From assembly GCA_037178855.1 (NCBI GenBank), contig JASJZC010000004.1, positions 4,960,001-5,024,000 of the forward strand: a stretch of 64,000 bases of DNA, given 5' to 3'. The position numbers and the translations under genes are program-made. The notes beneath the pieces were generated by a model, which made no database searches, was not told where the DNA came from, and saw only the letters and a list, made by a program, of their open reading frames with translations. The first letter of the stretch is position 1. Every line of letters begins with the position of its first letter. Of this stretch, positions 32,501 through 43,979 are shown one piece after another. This DNA comes from Oscheius sp. JU75 (Eukaryota; Nematoda; Chromadorea; Rhabditida; Rhabditidae).

Positions 32501-35500
32501 TGTTCTACAAAGTTCTAGATTTTGAAATTGGCTACAACTTTGTAGAACATCCCAAAACTAGAAAAACGACTCTTAGGTCCGATATAATAGATGTCATACT
32601 GAAACCGCCTTCTCCAGAATGTATTATGCTCACCGTCTCCACTTCTTCTCCGTAATGGCATTCTCTTCCTCTCTTTCCTTATCATACTGTTCTTGAAATC
32701 TAGCCTCTTCCATCAGTCCAGCTACATATCTCCACGTCCTCTCCCGAACCTCGTCTCCCTGTTTGGCACAGACGACGGCGTTGTACTCGCACATGTCCAC
32801 GATCGACTTTCCTCCCATTACCCAACTAAAACTGATTGTGAGAATACAAATATCGACCTACAATCTGGCATATTTCTCAAAGAGTTTGCTGGAGAGACAG
32901 TACTGGGCGGCTGAGGGGATTCCGACGACTACTTCGCTTTTGACATAGTGGCTGAACGGCTCGTAGACCGGTAGCTTTCCTGTCAAACTCCTCTTTTCCA
33001 AATGTCTGGCCACAGCTTCTCGCCGGCGCTCGGTTCCACCCTGGAATAACTTGGTACGTAAGCTCGATATCCTACAGTTATTATCGGAGCCCTGAGACAC
33101 CATTTGTTCCTTGAAACGGTACCGTATCCGTACAATCTATGAAACATTCACTACAAATGTGCTTTTGAACGCAGGTGCTCGTAGCTCAGCGAAACCCAGA
33201 ATCTTGACGAGTCACAATGCCATTCCCGAGTAGGCTGAAGCAAAAAAGGTTGGAGAGAGTCAGGACTCTAAAATTGCTATGCACGCGTGCCTTCTCCCTG
33301 TTTCTCTACCATTTTTTTGAAATCAGACTTCCTCTTCACTCTTAAAGATGTTTTAGAAAGTTGTAAAGTCTTTTCCCCTCTACAACTTTTCAAAACATTT
33401 GCCAAACGTAATAGTCACATCTTCACGGCGAAATCGGCAGTGATAGTGGAACCTACCTTGTTCAACTGCATGTAGTCCGTAGCCAGCTCCCACATTGGCT
33501 TCTTTTTCATCTCATTCTCGGAATTTACTAGAGTACTTTCTGTTGGCAAATCAGAAAACGCAACTACCTCCAATGACCACCAATCCGTCCGGAGCTAAGT
33601 CCACCTGGGCGTCACAGAGATGGTCAATGGTCCAATCTCCTTCACTCACATTGTGAAGAATAGCAAGACCATCTTTTCCAACAGAAACGAATCTGTGAGG
33701 GTCGAATCTGCTCCAGAAGACATCTGAACCAGATTCTTTCTAGTCTAGAGACTGTCGACTACCTGTGGTACTGTCCTTGTGTCCAGGGTAACTGACCATG
33801 GGGAGATGAGGACGACGGGTGTCCCAGACCTGGACGGAGACATCAGTAAAGACTGAAAAGATGGAATGAGAAAGGATGCTTATGTAACGGTAAAACCTGC
33901 ACAAGTGGCAAATTGGAACTCGTTGTCCGGTCTCCAGTTGATTCTACCGACAGGGGCATAGGTTTCGACGTGCTTGTAACGGGTACTGTTCATCTTCCAG
34001 TTCCAGATCTGAAACAGGGTTTTTTGTCAGAGATATCTACTCTTCGGTTTACTTCCATTCTATCCCTGTATTCTTACTCTGACTCACCGGAAATATATTT
34101 CACAGTTCAACCGTTAGTGACTGTCACAGTCTCGTTAGGGATTGGGGAGTCAGGGATTTCTTCATACTTTCACACTAACTTATTCTATGCTCAGTTATCT
34201 GTCCAGCTGCCTTCACAATGACCACCTCTTAAATTGCCCCCAGTCGTGATGGTACAGAACTGGCATCAAACTTGACAGAATGCAGAGCAACATATCTCTT
34301 AGTACCCAGTGACAAATTGTATCTCTCCACTCCCAATTCCATCTACATATCGATTCTCTGTTCTATCACCACATCAGTTGCCTTTATCTTGACTTACAAG
34401 ATTTTCTTTTTGGCATCCTCTCTCTTTCCTCAACCACTTTCCCCTAGTCAAAAACTGGAATTATAGAATTTAGTCCCACCTTGACAAGTTTGTCTCTGCC
34501 ACCTCCCGAAGCTACTTCATATGGTCGCTTGGGATGGGACTGGATACATGAGATGTAACCGTCGTGGAGGGTACGAGAGTAACATGACCTTAACGAAAAG
34601 AAAATCAAGGTTTTTGAAATCGAACTCACTTGTCGTTTTTTCTGAGATCCCAGACCTTGATGATTCCACCGTCGTCGGCGGATAAGAAGGTGTTGTCATC
34701 GCCTTCGATCAGACTAAAAGTCAGATCGCGAACTGTTTCCTGGATTCTTTTTCTGTAAACAGGAGAAGTACATTTTGTGAGTTCTTCTCACCTGAATTCC
34801 AGGACAGGCTTCGGTTCTCGCGTGTCGTAGACGATACAACCGTCCTTGGATCCACTTATGAGAATATTCTCATTGTAGCGATGAAATCTTACCACTGTGG
34901 CAGACCGGGTGTGGGCTTTCCAGTGGATTTCTGGAAGATTTCGATTAGTTTTAGGAGACTTTCATAAAGTTTCGCCAAGTCATTTCGGCAGTTCAAATTG
35001 ACGCGTTGCTACAGTACATCGAGCCCGCGAGAGTTTTGAACTTTTTTTGTTTTTTAGCCTATGTTCATCTTCTCATCTCATTCACTTCTTTTTTGCTTTC
35101 CTTTTTAGTCTCTCTACACGACAAAAATAATACGATAAGCGTTAACAAGTTGAAAAATTCATGTATGATCAACTCAGATAATTACAGTTTGACCTTGTAT
35201 CCGCCTAAACAGTTGTAAAATAGCCTAAAACTCACCAGTTCTCTGCTGATCGATGTTCCACAAGACAACAGCTCCAATAGTCGAGGTTGTTGCTATGAGA
35301 TCGTCTCGCAACTTGCTCCAGGCCACGTTACTTGGGGAGTAGAGTAGCGGAGTTCGATTCTTGTTCTTGGCAGCAACTTTTTTGAGGTCGAGCTCCGGAA
35401 TTATACGATCCGTGACCTTAAAAACCCGCAGAACTCCTCGGCTTCCAGCGCAAACGATCCGATCCTGGTGTTTGTTGCAGCTTACAGCATCTATCGGGTC

Positions 35501-35671
35501 GTGTAGCTCAACAATTTTGTCTTCTTGAGAGACCGGGAACTAAAAAAGGATTTTTGTTCCGATAAAACTTGTACTGACGGATAGAGATGATCTCCTTTCC
35601 GTCGAGTCATCGCCCAGAAATGTCAGAGAAGGCGATATTTTGCCATTGTTGGTGCGATAGGGGATCTCCAT
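29557..35671 (-). CDS. wdr-24: WDR24, GATOR2 complex subunit, with long C-terminal extension
   Basis: GATOR2 opposes GATOR1 and so promotes TORC1 signalling at the lysosome; WDR24 is a scaffold subunit. Start ATG 35671, stop 29557; about 20 short introns. Residues 30-400 form a WD40 propeller: HDPIDAVSCNKHQDRIVCAG, DLIATTSTIGAVVLWN, ILISGSKDG, EVASGGGRDKLVK, WDTRRPHLP. A middle helical part contains AHQGDVQMCATIATVAGRK (the WDR24 GDV-x-x-C motif) and the C-terminal zinc-binding RING-like module: CEKCAEPIQ, CVVCDQ, CERCNHNMHLDH and CPVPGCRCKC. Two oddities: an exon of about 43 residues is inserted between HLDHAFGWFR and the last Cys cluster, and the protein continues about 400 residues past the RING in a highly charged helical extension (from VNWESIALYR to the stop), whereas WDR24 normally ends just after the RING. 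The exon carrying CPVPGC runs directly into the extension, so it is not a separate gene. Confidence 0.88.
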
Positions 35672-35953
35672 GACTGACTACCTCATACTAAGCATTTTAT
35701 CTGTATTTTTCTCTCCGTTTCGAAGAAATTGACTAGACTTACCAGTAGAATCTTACCGTTAAAAATGGCGTTCAGCTACAAAAATTTTGGATTATTTTGG
35801 ACTGTTAGTCAATAAAGTTGGACTAGAGCGTAGTTCTTTGATGCAATTAGAATATCGCGTCGGGACCTGGCTTCCTCTTCAAATCCCTTTAAAAATATTT
35901 GAATTTCGTATTTTCTCCCCCTTCCTCTTCCAAAATAGCGTGATTTTCAGTAA
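35672..35953. promoter_or_regulatory. Shared 5' region of WDR24 and TMEM209
   Basis: 282 bp separate the two divergent ATGs. On the TMEM209 side TTTTCAG at 35944-35950 sits 3 bp before the ATG with no donor upstream: a candidate trans-splice acceptor. No TATA box. Confidence 0.45.
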
Positions 35954-38628
35954 ATGGCGGAGGTGCCATATTCTCCAGAGGCCCGAGCCACACAGAGGCA
36001 GAAGAAAATCACGCTGGATCGGACGCGTCGCCTCAAAGGCAGTCTGGCAGCTTGGAGTACAGCTCTTGTCGTCATTTCAATAGAGGTACGCGTTATTCTT
36101 CCCATTGTCTCAATGATTACTTGTAGACTTTCATCTTCAAAGGCTTCTTCGGCTCGCGGATACTGCCGTTCGTGCGGGACGATGTGCTTTATTGGTGTGA
36201 ATGCGGTCTCGTGGCGTATGTCCTCTCCGCCCTGATATATCTGACCATTTCGATGTTTTTCGGCGCTCCGGAACTATTTTCAGCCTTTCTTCCTAAAGGT
36301 ATGGCTTTTTTTATGGATATGCCTCAAAAAATAGTTCAGTGACGTCGCCCAGCCACCAAAAGCAAAATCTCCGTTCGCCTAAACTGAACGAATCGCATCG
36401 ATCGAACAAATCCTGGGTCGAAGACATCCAATTCGGCACGCCTTCCGAGAAATCAGCTTTTTCGCCTAATTTCAATACTAGCAGTGCCAAGAGTCCGATG
36501 AGAGACACCTCGATGAATAATTCGGGCATTTTGGCCGGTTATATTGGCTCTCCGATCAGCAAATCGACCCCGCATTCGAAGCCAGTCGACAGTATTCATA
36601 CGAGGGAGCAGCTGGACCGTTATCTTCGAAAAGAGTAGGCTTTTCTTCGTTTTTTCTTGGTAATAAAGTTGATTCAGATCAGAGCAGTCCTTCCTCGACG
36701 TCTCGGCCTCCTCGGCACTTGGAGGATCCTTCACCTATTTCAATATGTTGGATCTGAGCGGCGGAGACAGAAAACCGTACCAGATTTCGGAGAAGAATGC
36801 CGAGAGGACGGAGAGCAAGGAAAATGTTTCTGGTAAGCGTTTTCATTCAGTTTTTTTTTTTACGAAAAATGCTGAAACTTTGACTAAACTCACTTTTGCA
36901 GTTCTGCGCCTTCCCACTGACCGCCGTGTCTATCTCTCCACTCTCGGGGCGGCAGAAAACGACGCTGACGCGCTGGCGCAACTTCGAACAGCTCTCCTGG
37001 CAGCCAAGGAGCCCAAAAAGACAGCCGGATCACCGATGCTGCGCCGTGATTCCATCATCGATCGTCGTCGTCGTAGCAGTCACTCTTCGCCGACGCCCCA
37101 ACTCGGATCTCATTCCATGGCCGACAACGAACCCACAGGATCACTCGAGGAAATCGACCTGTCAAAGTCCGAGCACAAGCTGCGAGCCTGGATTGTCAAG
37201 TCCATCCTGGCGCCGCTTCGTGAACAGATAAAAAAAACTAACATTGTGCTAGAGAAGGAACACGCGAATCCCCCACTCCGAATCGGCGTTTCCTCGGTCG
37301 AGGCACTAAAAAGTGCCCTCTCGTCCAGAGAATCTCTACGTACAACGTTGCTCCCATTTATTCTTCCCTTCCTCTCCGTTCATTCTAATCAGGTAAGCGT
37401 TTTGTTTTATCCTAGCGTAAAATTTCCGCCAAGATAAGTTTCCAAAACTTTGAAATGAATTAGAACATCGGTAATGCAGAGATCCGAGCACTGGCAGCTA
37501 GTTATAAGACCATTGAAAGTTGGCGCTTGATTAACAGCTTTACGATATGCTCACAAATACATTGAAATTTCAGGGCTACCTGGTTTCGCGAATCAACGAG
37601 CTCTCTGCGGACCCCTTCATGGTAAACTACAACTGGAATGCCGGTGGCTCGGAGCCAGAGGAGAAGTTCGTCTCCATCAACTGTCGGATTTCTCGAAAAC
37701 GCTGGCATGACGGGCTGCCCACTGACGCCGAGCTTCTCTTCAATCTCTTCTCCGTCTTCATGGATTACCAGCTCACCTCCAACCCTCTTGTTGGCAATTC
37801 TTTGTATGTATCTCTTTTTTCCATTGTAAAACCGAATTTAGACTGAACAAGCCCTTCACAGCTGTCTACACGGTCACAACCAAGCCCAATGTCCTACATT
37901 GTGCTGCCGGAAGTTTTTATATTCATTTGGTAACAATTCTTCCTTTTTTCGGTAACAAATCTTAATTTTAGACCAGTACAGCGCCCCCACACTTCGATTT
38001 CGTCTACGTGACCGAGGGCGGTCGTATCCCCATGAAGACGTCGATCAAAAAAGGTTCCGTCAATCTCTTCTATGCTATTCTGCACTTCATTCATCATGCC
38101 AAGGTAGGTGTTAAAGCAATCAAAATACAGCTGTTAGGAAATGGCATTTTGCAAATACCATTTTCCAAGCATCTTGCTGTTGCCAACTTGTAAACTTGTG
38201 CTACATAGCTTCAGATAAAGTTATGATATTCGAAAATTCCGCGTATTTCAACATGCTGTTGTCCCGAAAAATAATGTTTTGCTAACATCAAACACTTCAT
38301 CGAAAGGCACTAGTTTTTGCCGCCCGGCGCCATAAAAATTTGAATTTCTTATGTGACAATATGCAGCTTATACCGTAAAAACGTGTAATCGATATCCCTT
38401 GCTACTCGTCGATAAATTATCAGACGTGCCCGAAGGCTTTCTCGTCTCTAAGTCACCTTTTTGGCAGCTTTTGTAGCCTTCGTTCCTCAAAAAGGTCTAG
38501 CATATCATGCGTCCGATCGCCACTATTCGATTCTCTAAACAACCCCTTTTCAGACCCAAAATGCCGGCAAAATCGACATGGTCAGCATTGGACGCACGGG
38601 ACTCGGAATCGGCTCGGTCCTCGAGTAA
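35954..38628 (+). CDS. TMEM209 family protein
   Basis: Nuclear-envelope protein family (human TMEM209 binds the nuclear pore protein NUP205; Pfam cytochrome b561 N-terminal family name). Eight exons, phases agree: 35954-36086, 36127-36299, 36340-36634, 36678-36831, 36901-37392, 37573-37804, 37844-37928, 37972-38103, 38556-38628. Two TM helices near the N-terminus (SLAAWSTALVVIS.. then LVAYVLSALIYLTISMFF), a Ser-rich linker (SKSTPHSKP, SSHSSPTPQL), an LRAWIVKSILAPL helix, and a conserved C-terminal globular part: NYNWNAGG, GLPTDAELLFNLFSVFMDYQ, HFDFVYVTEGGRIP and VNLFYAILHFIHHAK, ending SIGRTGLGIGSVLE. The 452-bp last intron holds nothing recognised. Neighbour WDR24 is divergent. Confidence 0.88.
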
Positions 38629-39156
38629 CCTCTTCCTTACATCTTCTTCATTTCTAAGATCTCCCCCAGTGTTAATTACGTGTGTCTGTTATTGAACCCT
38701 AAGCAGGTGTCGCTTGTTCATATTCTCCGAGACCGTTCTCTCTCGGTGATGACTTAATTGCTCCAATTACCCCCATAGTCGATATATTATGCGACAGATT
38801 TGACTCTTTGAAATATTGATAAAGCGAAAATTTCATTCATTGTGTGTGAATAGACTAGTAAGACCCGTAAGAGAAATGTTGTGTGGCTAGTAGAGGAAAC
38901 TCTGGAGGTCAGTCTTTTGAAAAGTTCGTTACAGGAACCAGTGGTACGATTAGTACCAACGTTGGATACTCAATCAAGAAATTTTAAATGGGAATGGTGC
39001 GAAAAACGTTTTGCTGCGTATCAAAACTCAAGGTCATAGTTGATGTGCGGCTTTAGGATCACGGTACTTTCACCCTGGTCCTACAACGAACTTTCCAAAG
39101 GACTAAGCTCCAGGGATTCGCCGTATAGGCTGGACAAATACAAAAAAGGAGGGGGA

Positions 39157-40654
39157 CTAATGCTGTGAGGGATAATACTGTGGATAGTTGACAGGCGACT
39201 CGAACGAGGAAGATGGGGATACCTGCTCGTAGTACATGGGGAAGGGAGACATCTCCGGCGGGGAGGGGAAAGGCTGGGAGCTTGTGAATTGAGGAGGGGA
39301 CTGTTGGGTGAGAGGAAGCAGAAGACGTGGCTGAACCTGGAGCAGATTTGCCAGCATGTTCGTGGTAGTTTGGGAGAGACCGACTGACAGCTGATGTGCA
39401 TATTCCAAAGGAGTGGGCTGACAGCCCGTTTGCAGCATCCTCTGCAGAGCAGCGATGTAGTTCCTGTAAATTATCTTTAATATGAGGAAAGCTCACAATC
39501 TATCACCCACAAGATGCCCCCGGTAATTACTGTATTTATGGGCCTATTACCTCGAGGGGGGACGGGAACAGCCAGCTGACCGGGGAGCTGGGAGAATTCG
39601 GGTACGGATGGTTCATAAACGCGCCAAATGTCGCAACATCATGCGGGTTTAGTACTCTCTGTCTCCCTGTTCAAATTAGAAAGGCATATGTTCAGTGAAT
39701 GGGTCAGGATACAGGTTTATGGCCTTTTAGGATGAAATACTGAGCAATAGAGCTTATGGAAAGAGTCGAGATTGAACCGAACTGATGGGGAAAAGATAGT
39801 GGTTTAGCTTAAAATGATGTGGTCGTAGAAGAACAATGCTTCAATATCGCTTGTATTCGCTAGTAAGAAACTAGGAACTGCAAGAAAGACATTTGTCGAG
39901 AAACAGTCATGCCAGCCTTACTTTGAGTGGGACTAGGCTGCCACAGCTGAGCATTCAAGGAACTGTGTTCCTCAGGAAGCCTTGAAATTTTGGGACTGTT
40001 TTCGAGGAACTGAATGTGTTTGTGCATAATCTTCCCTATTGAAATAAGCTAAAAAGGTTTGCTCCTCTGTCAGAAAATGGCAAGGCGTTCTGGAGAAAGA
40101 CGGATAAGTGAAAAAGTATTTTTCGAAAATTATCATAAAGAGAAAGAAAACTATGTGATAAAGAAGAGAATAGAAAATCAATTGGCTCTGTACTATCAGA
40201 AGACTCTAGAACCCCCCAAAGGAATAAAGAAATGAATTAAGAACTAAATGTTACGGGTAGAGCAAAGAATACAGAACAAGAGTCTTGAGCCATAAAACTT
40301 TTCCATTTACACTGTGTGCCTACGATTGTTTCCAAGAGCCCTATCCTCGGCTAGTGATCCGTGTCATCAGTCAATTGAAGAGCAAGACAAACAAGGCACA
40401 CGCCTCAACGGCTACAGTTACAGCCACCAAAAACAAATGAGCCAGCTGTCAGCTAGCAGATGGTTTGCGGTAAAAGCAACTCACTTTGCGAGACGAAGAG
40501 TCTCAATCTTGCTCAGCTTCTGGTGCTGAGTAGTCAAGGGGACGAACTCGCGGAGACGGTCCAGGGCGTGGTTCAGTCCATGCATTCGGGCTCTCTCACG
40601 ACCGTTGGCCTTGACGCGGCGGACACGAAGTTTGGAGCCGTCTTTGTCGCACAT
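39157..40654 (-). CDS. cnd-1: NeuroD/CND-1-type bHLH transcription factor, 158 aa
   Basis: Proneural regulator of neuron fate; binds E-boxes as a heterodimer with an E-protein. Two exons, 40654-40485 and 39463-39157, joined in phase (AA|G AAC) by a 1021-bp intron, long for this window. The protein starts [20 protein letters not shown] and has the basic region [17 protein letters not shown], helix 1 [11 protein letters not shown], loop [18 protein letters not shown], and helix 2 [13 protein letters not shown]: nearly complete NeuroD signature. The tail is Pro/Ser/Tyr/Gln-rich (YPQYYPS). C. elegans CND-1 is slightly longer. E-boxes at 41300 (CATCTG) and other homeodomain-like sites lie upstream. 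Confidence 0.92.
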
Positions 40655-43600
40655 ATTGTAGATTGAGAAGAGCAGGGAGAGATGGGTGCTGTACCGTTTA
40701 CAAGAAAGGCTACTGACCAGCAGCTCCTGTCGGGATCCCGACCACGCCCACTACGGTAGTCGGGCGGGGCGGGAGAGGCCGAGAGGGACTACCGACAGCC
40801 GGATTGAGGACACTGTGAGAGAGGTAATGATTTTTCTATGTTGTGTTCACAAGAGTTACATTGCTACTTGGATAGCATACACGAAGCTCATGGTTGCTAG
40901 TGTGATAGAGCAGAGGCGGACAGACAAGCGGGCATAAGTGGATTGACAGGGACAGTACGAGAGATATGACAGATAGAGACAGTTTAACAAGAGTGAGATG
41001 ACAAGGAGAGAGCAGGAATATCCCTTTCCAGCTGAAATAATGATCCCCAGTTTGGGACTTCATCTATTAGGCCTAGATTCCTGGGTATATTGGAGAAACA
41101 TGGTGTAACGTGTAACCACAAATGAACTCTTTCAGTTTTTCTCAGAGACAGTGTCAACCTGTCGCCAGCATGTCCAATAGCCATTGGGACCACCGAAACT
41201 GGTAGCTAAACAATAGAACGATGAGAAGGTCTACGGCAATCTTTAGAATCCAATTCTCCTCGAGTCTCTGCTTGTAAGTGTCTGAACCAGCAGCCATCTG
41301 TCAACAACTGTTGCCTCTCTCTGTGTCTCTCTGTTTGTCGAGAAGAACATCTTCCTAATTGAGTCTCCTCCGGCTCTAGGGTCTTATCCGCCTGTCGGCT
41401 CTGCTCCAATCCAGTCGCAAAATGCAAATGCGCGTGTCGGCAGTGATTGACTTTATTAATCGCATTTGGAGGCGAGACAATACGGCGGCGGCGAGCGGGA
41501 AAGACCACCCGGTGTATAAGACACAGTGCCGACTGTAGAAAGGAGATGGATTGCCCGACAGGAGGTTCAGGGAGTGACAGTGACAGACTTACAGTTCTCA
41601 TTCTGGCAAGTGACCACTTGTGGCCTGACCCGGTAATTGTCAATTGTAGTAGGCGATGAGAGACCCTGTTAATAGCAGGCTAGTCATAATGGCTGTTCGC
41701 GCTTCAAGTGAGGGCTAAGTACAGTAATCCCGGGTATTGAATAGAATGAACAGAATAACGACTGTAGGAGCACCGGTGACAGACGACCACTTGCATGGGT
41801 GACAATGGAGAGTCAGTGGATTGTGGAATCACTTTTGAATTCTGGTGGCAGACAGACCGAGAGAACAAGGGAGGAACAGGGACTTTGCTGTCAGTCCTAT
41901 CAGCAAAAGCCTTTTATTGTCCCAATCTGACAAGTCATCTCCATCCTGTCCTGACAGTCAGGTTCCCCGTCATATCAAGTATCTCTCTCTCTCTCTCTAC
42001 ACCTGGTTAAACACCCTCTGTGCGCGTAAGGACATCAACAGTTTTGACAGGTAACAGTATCCGTATCCAAACAGAACACATGTTTCCACTGTCAGCCCAT
42101 ACGACCTCATCTACAATAGAAACCAATTACGTCATTGTGCACACTGCTCCTCTTTAGGTGTCGATGGCTAATCCCGGCGCCTTCTTTGGTCTTTAATTTA
42201 CCCCGGGAGTCCATCTGTGAGGTCAGGCAGGTCGAGCATTGATATCTGTAGGAACACTGACGTGCCTGGACAAAAGACGTGGTCATTCGGACAGAGGAAT
42301 TCTTTCGGCTGCATTGTCTGGAAGACCGCTGGTTTCAGCTACTGTCCAGCATCTCATCTGATCCCTAGTTCTCCCATGAGTCGTGTTTCTGAAGTCTGTC
42401 TATTCAAATTATGGTCCTCAACCAGTGCCCCATGTTCTTCCCAACTCATAAGTCTTTTGTCTTCAGAGTATAAAGATTCAGGTCATCTCCACGTTGTTAC
42501 TACTCTCACCCACGTCGAATACTCTACCCCTTGACCTTATAAAAAGCTATATAAGGTCAAGGTGTAGAATATAGAGTTCCTCAGTCACTGTCTCTCGGTC
42601 ATCTAGACGGTACGAGGCAAAGGTGAAGCTTACGAGCTTGTAGGAGAGGAAGAGTACAGACGAAAAGACCAGTTTGGGAGTTACAGTCTAGGATCCATTT
42701 CATGTTGTCCTAAGACCGGGTATGGCTTTCACAGTTGCGCAAGGAGAGTGTTTGGTTTGGCGCCGCTAATGAAAGGTGCGATCCCGTTTCTCCTCTAATC
42801 CCATCTAGAGAAGAAGCCGACGAGGCGGGAGACGCACTGACCGGCAATTGACTGACCATATTGGCCCCTCTTCACCCCCATGGGGAGCCCGCTATAATTA
42901 TGGGAGAGAGCCGGCTGGAAAACGGCTGGGAACGGGAGCTTCGGGAGCTTGTGGATCAGAAACTGGGAGCTACAAGCAGAGGGATCTCGAGTTTCGAGTC
43001 TTGCAAGTAGTAACTAGCACAGTAGTATGCACGATTGTTACTGTAGAGGGCATAGATGAATTGAAGTCAAACGACCATAATTGTAAGAACGGTTTTGATC
43101 TAGTGATGGATTATGCTGGAATCATGTCTGGTACTGTGAAGGGAGAACCTTGTACTAGGCGTCAGCCCCTGAGAGAGAGAGAAGCTAACTGAAGATCGCA
43201 ACAGACATAGTCCTGTAGCTAGGTATCTCTAGATGGTAGGGCTTATGCTGTTTCGAGACTGGTAAGCTGAAAACAACAGTATTTTCTGGAATAGCCTAAC
43301 ATGAAACGGGGATTGTACGGACCGTCTGGCACTTGTATTCAGAACAGAGAGGGAGAAGCCTGTTGTCTTACTTGAGTCATCGCTGACCCTATGAGCATGA
43401 ATATATTTTACAACAAACAAGGACTAGGAAAGGATGTTTGAGAGTCAAGATGGCCGGTTTCAAAACGGAACAAATGTAGTGTCACAACAAAAATCTCTGA
43501 CCTCCCATTGGTTACTGTAGTTCGATCTTTCTGTATTCAACCATTCTGTCAGATCTGTCTCCTCTCACGTCTAGAGATGCTAAAGATCTCGAGGTGCCCA

Positions 43601-43979
43601 GTATGGCAAAATTTCAAAATTAGCCTGTCCAAATCAGCGAAATGGTTCCCGGGGTTGTGATTTATGGGGCGGCACAGTTGATTTTCCACTGATTGACGGG
43701 CCGATGCTAATGAGCGGCGAAGCCCAAAGGAAACCCCACAGAGGCGTGAAATCTTCCTCAACGTGTCGAGAATGATTGAACACTGTTCTTCCTGGACGAA
43801 AAGGAGAAGGGGGAGCTACTGATTTGCCTATTCTATCTTCCAGGACAACGAATGGCTAGTCCGCTTATCTCGGCCACTCCTTATCGGAAGGACTCGCCTC
43901 TTGCTCGGTCTTCCCCCTATTTTTTGTGGGACTCCTATTCGACAAGAACCAGTGCATGTCAGTCTCTTCCTACACAACC
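40655..43979. promoter_or_regulatory. Gene-poor region upstream of the NeuroD-like gene
   Basis: No exon is recognised over 3.3 kb, the largest gene-free block next to a developmental regulator here. Sequence elements: the octamer ATGCAAAT at about 41421 with TTATTAAT nearby; an inverted repeat with AAGGTCA half-sites at 42517-42576; PBX/HOX-like TGATTTATGG at 43658 and TGATTGAC at 43690. Function as enhancer is inference; the inverted repeat is listed separately. Confidence 0.35.
42517..42576. repeat. Hairpin with inverted AAGGTCA half-sites
   Basis: CCTTGACCTTAT (42529-42540) is exactly matched by ATAAGGTCAAGG (42551-42562) around a 10-base spacer AAAAAGCTAT, and outer bases pair imperfectly to about 24 bp per arm. 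Contains two extended nuclear-receptor half-sites (TGACCTT and AAGGTCA) pointing away from each other, and TATA-like sequence. Could be a receptor site or a miRNA-type hairpin. Confidence 0.65.
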
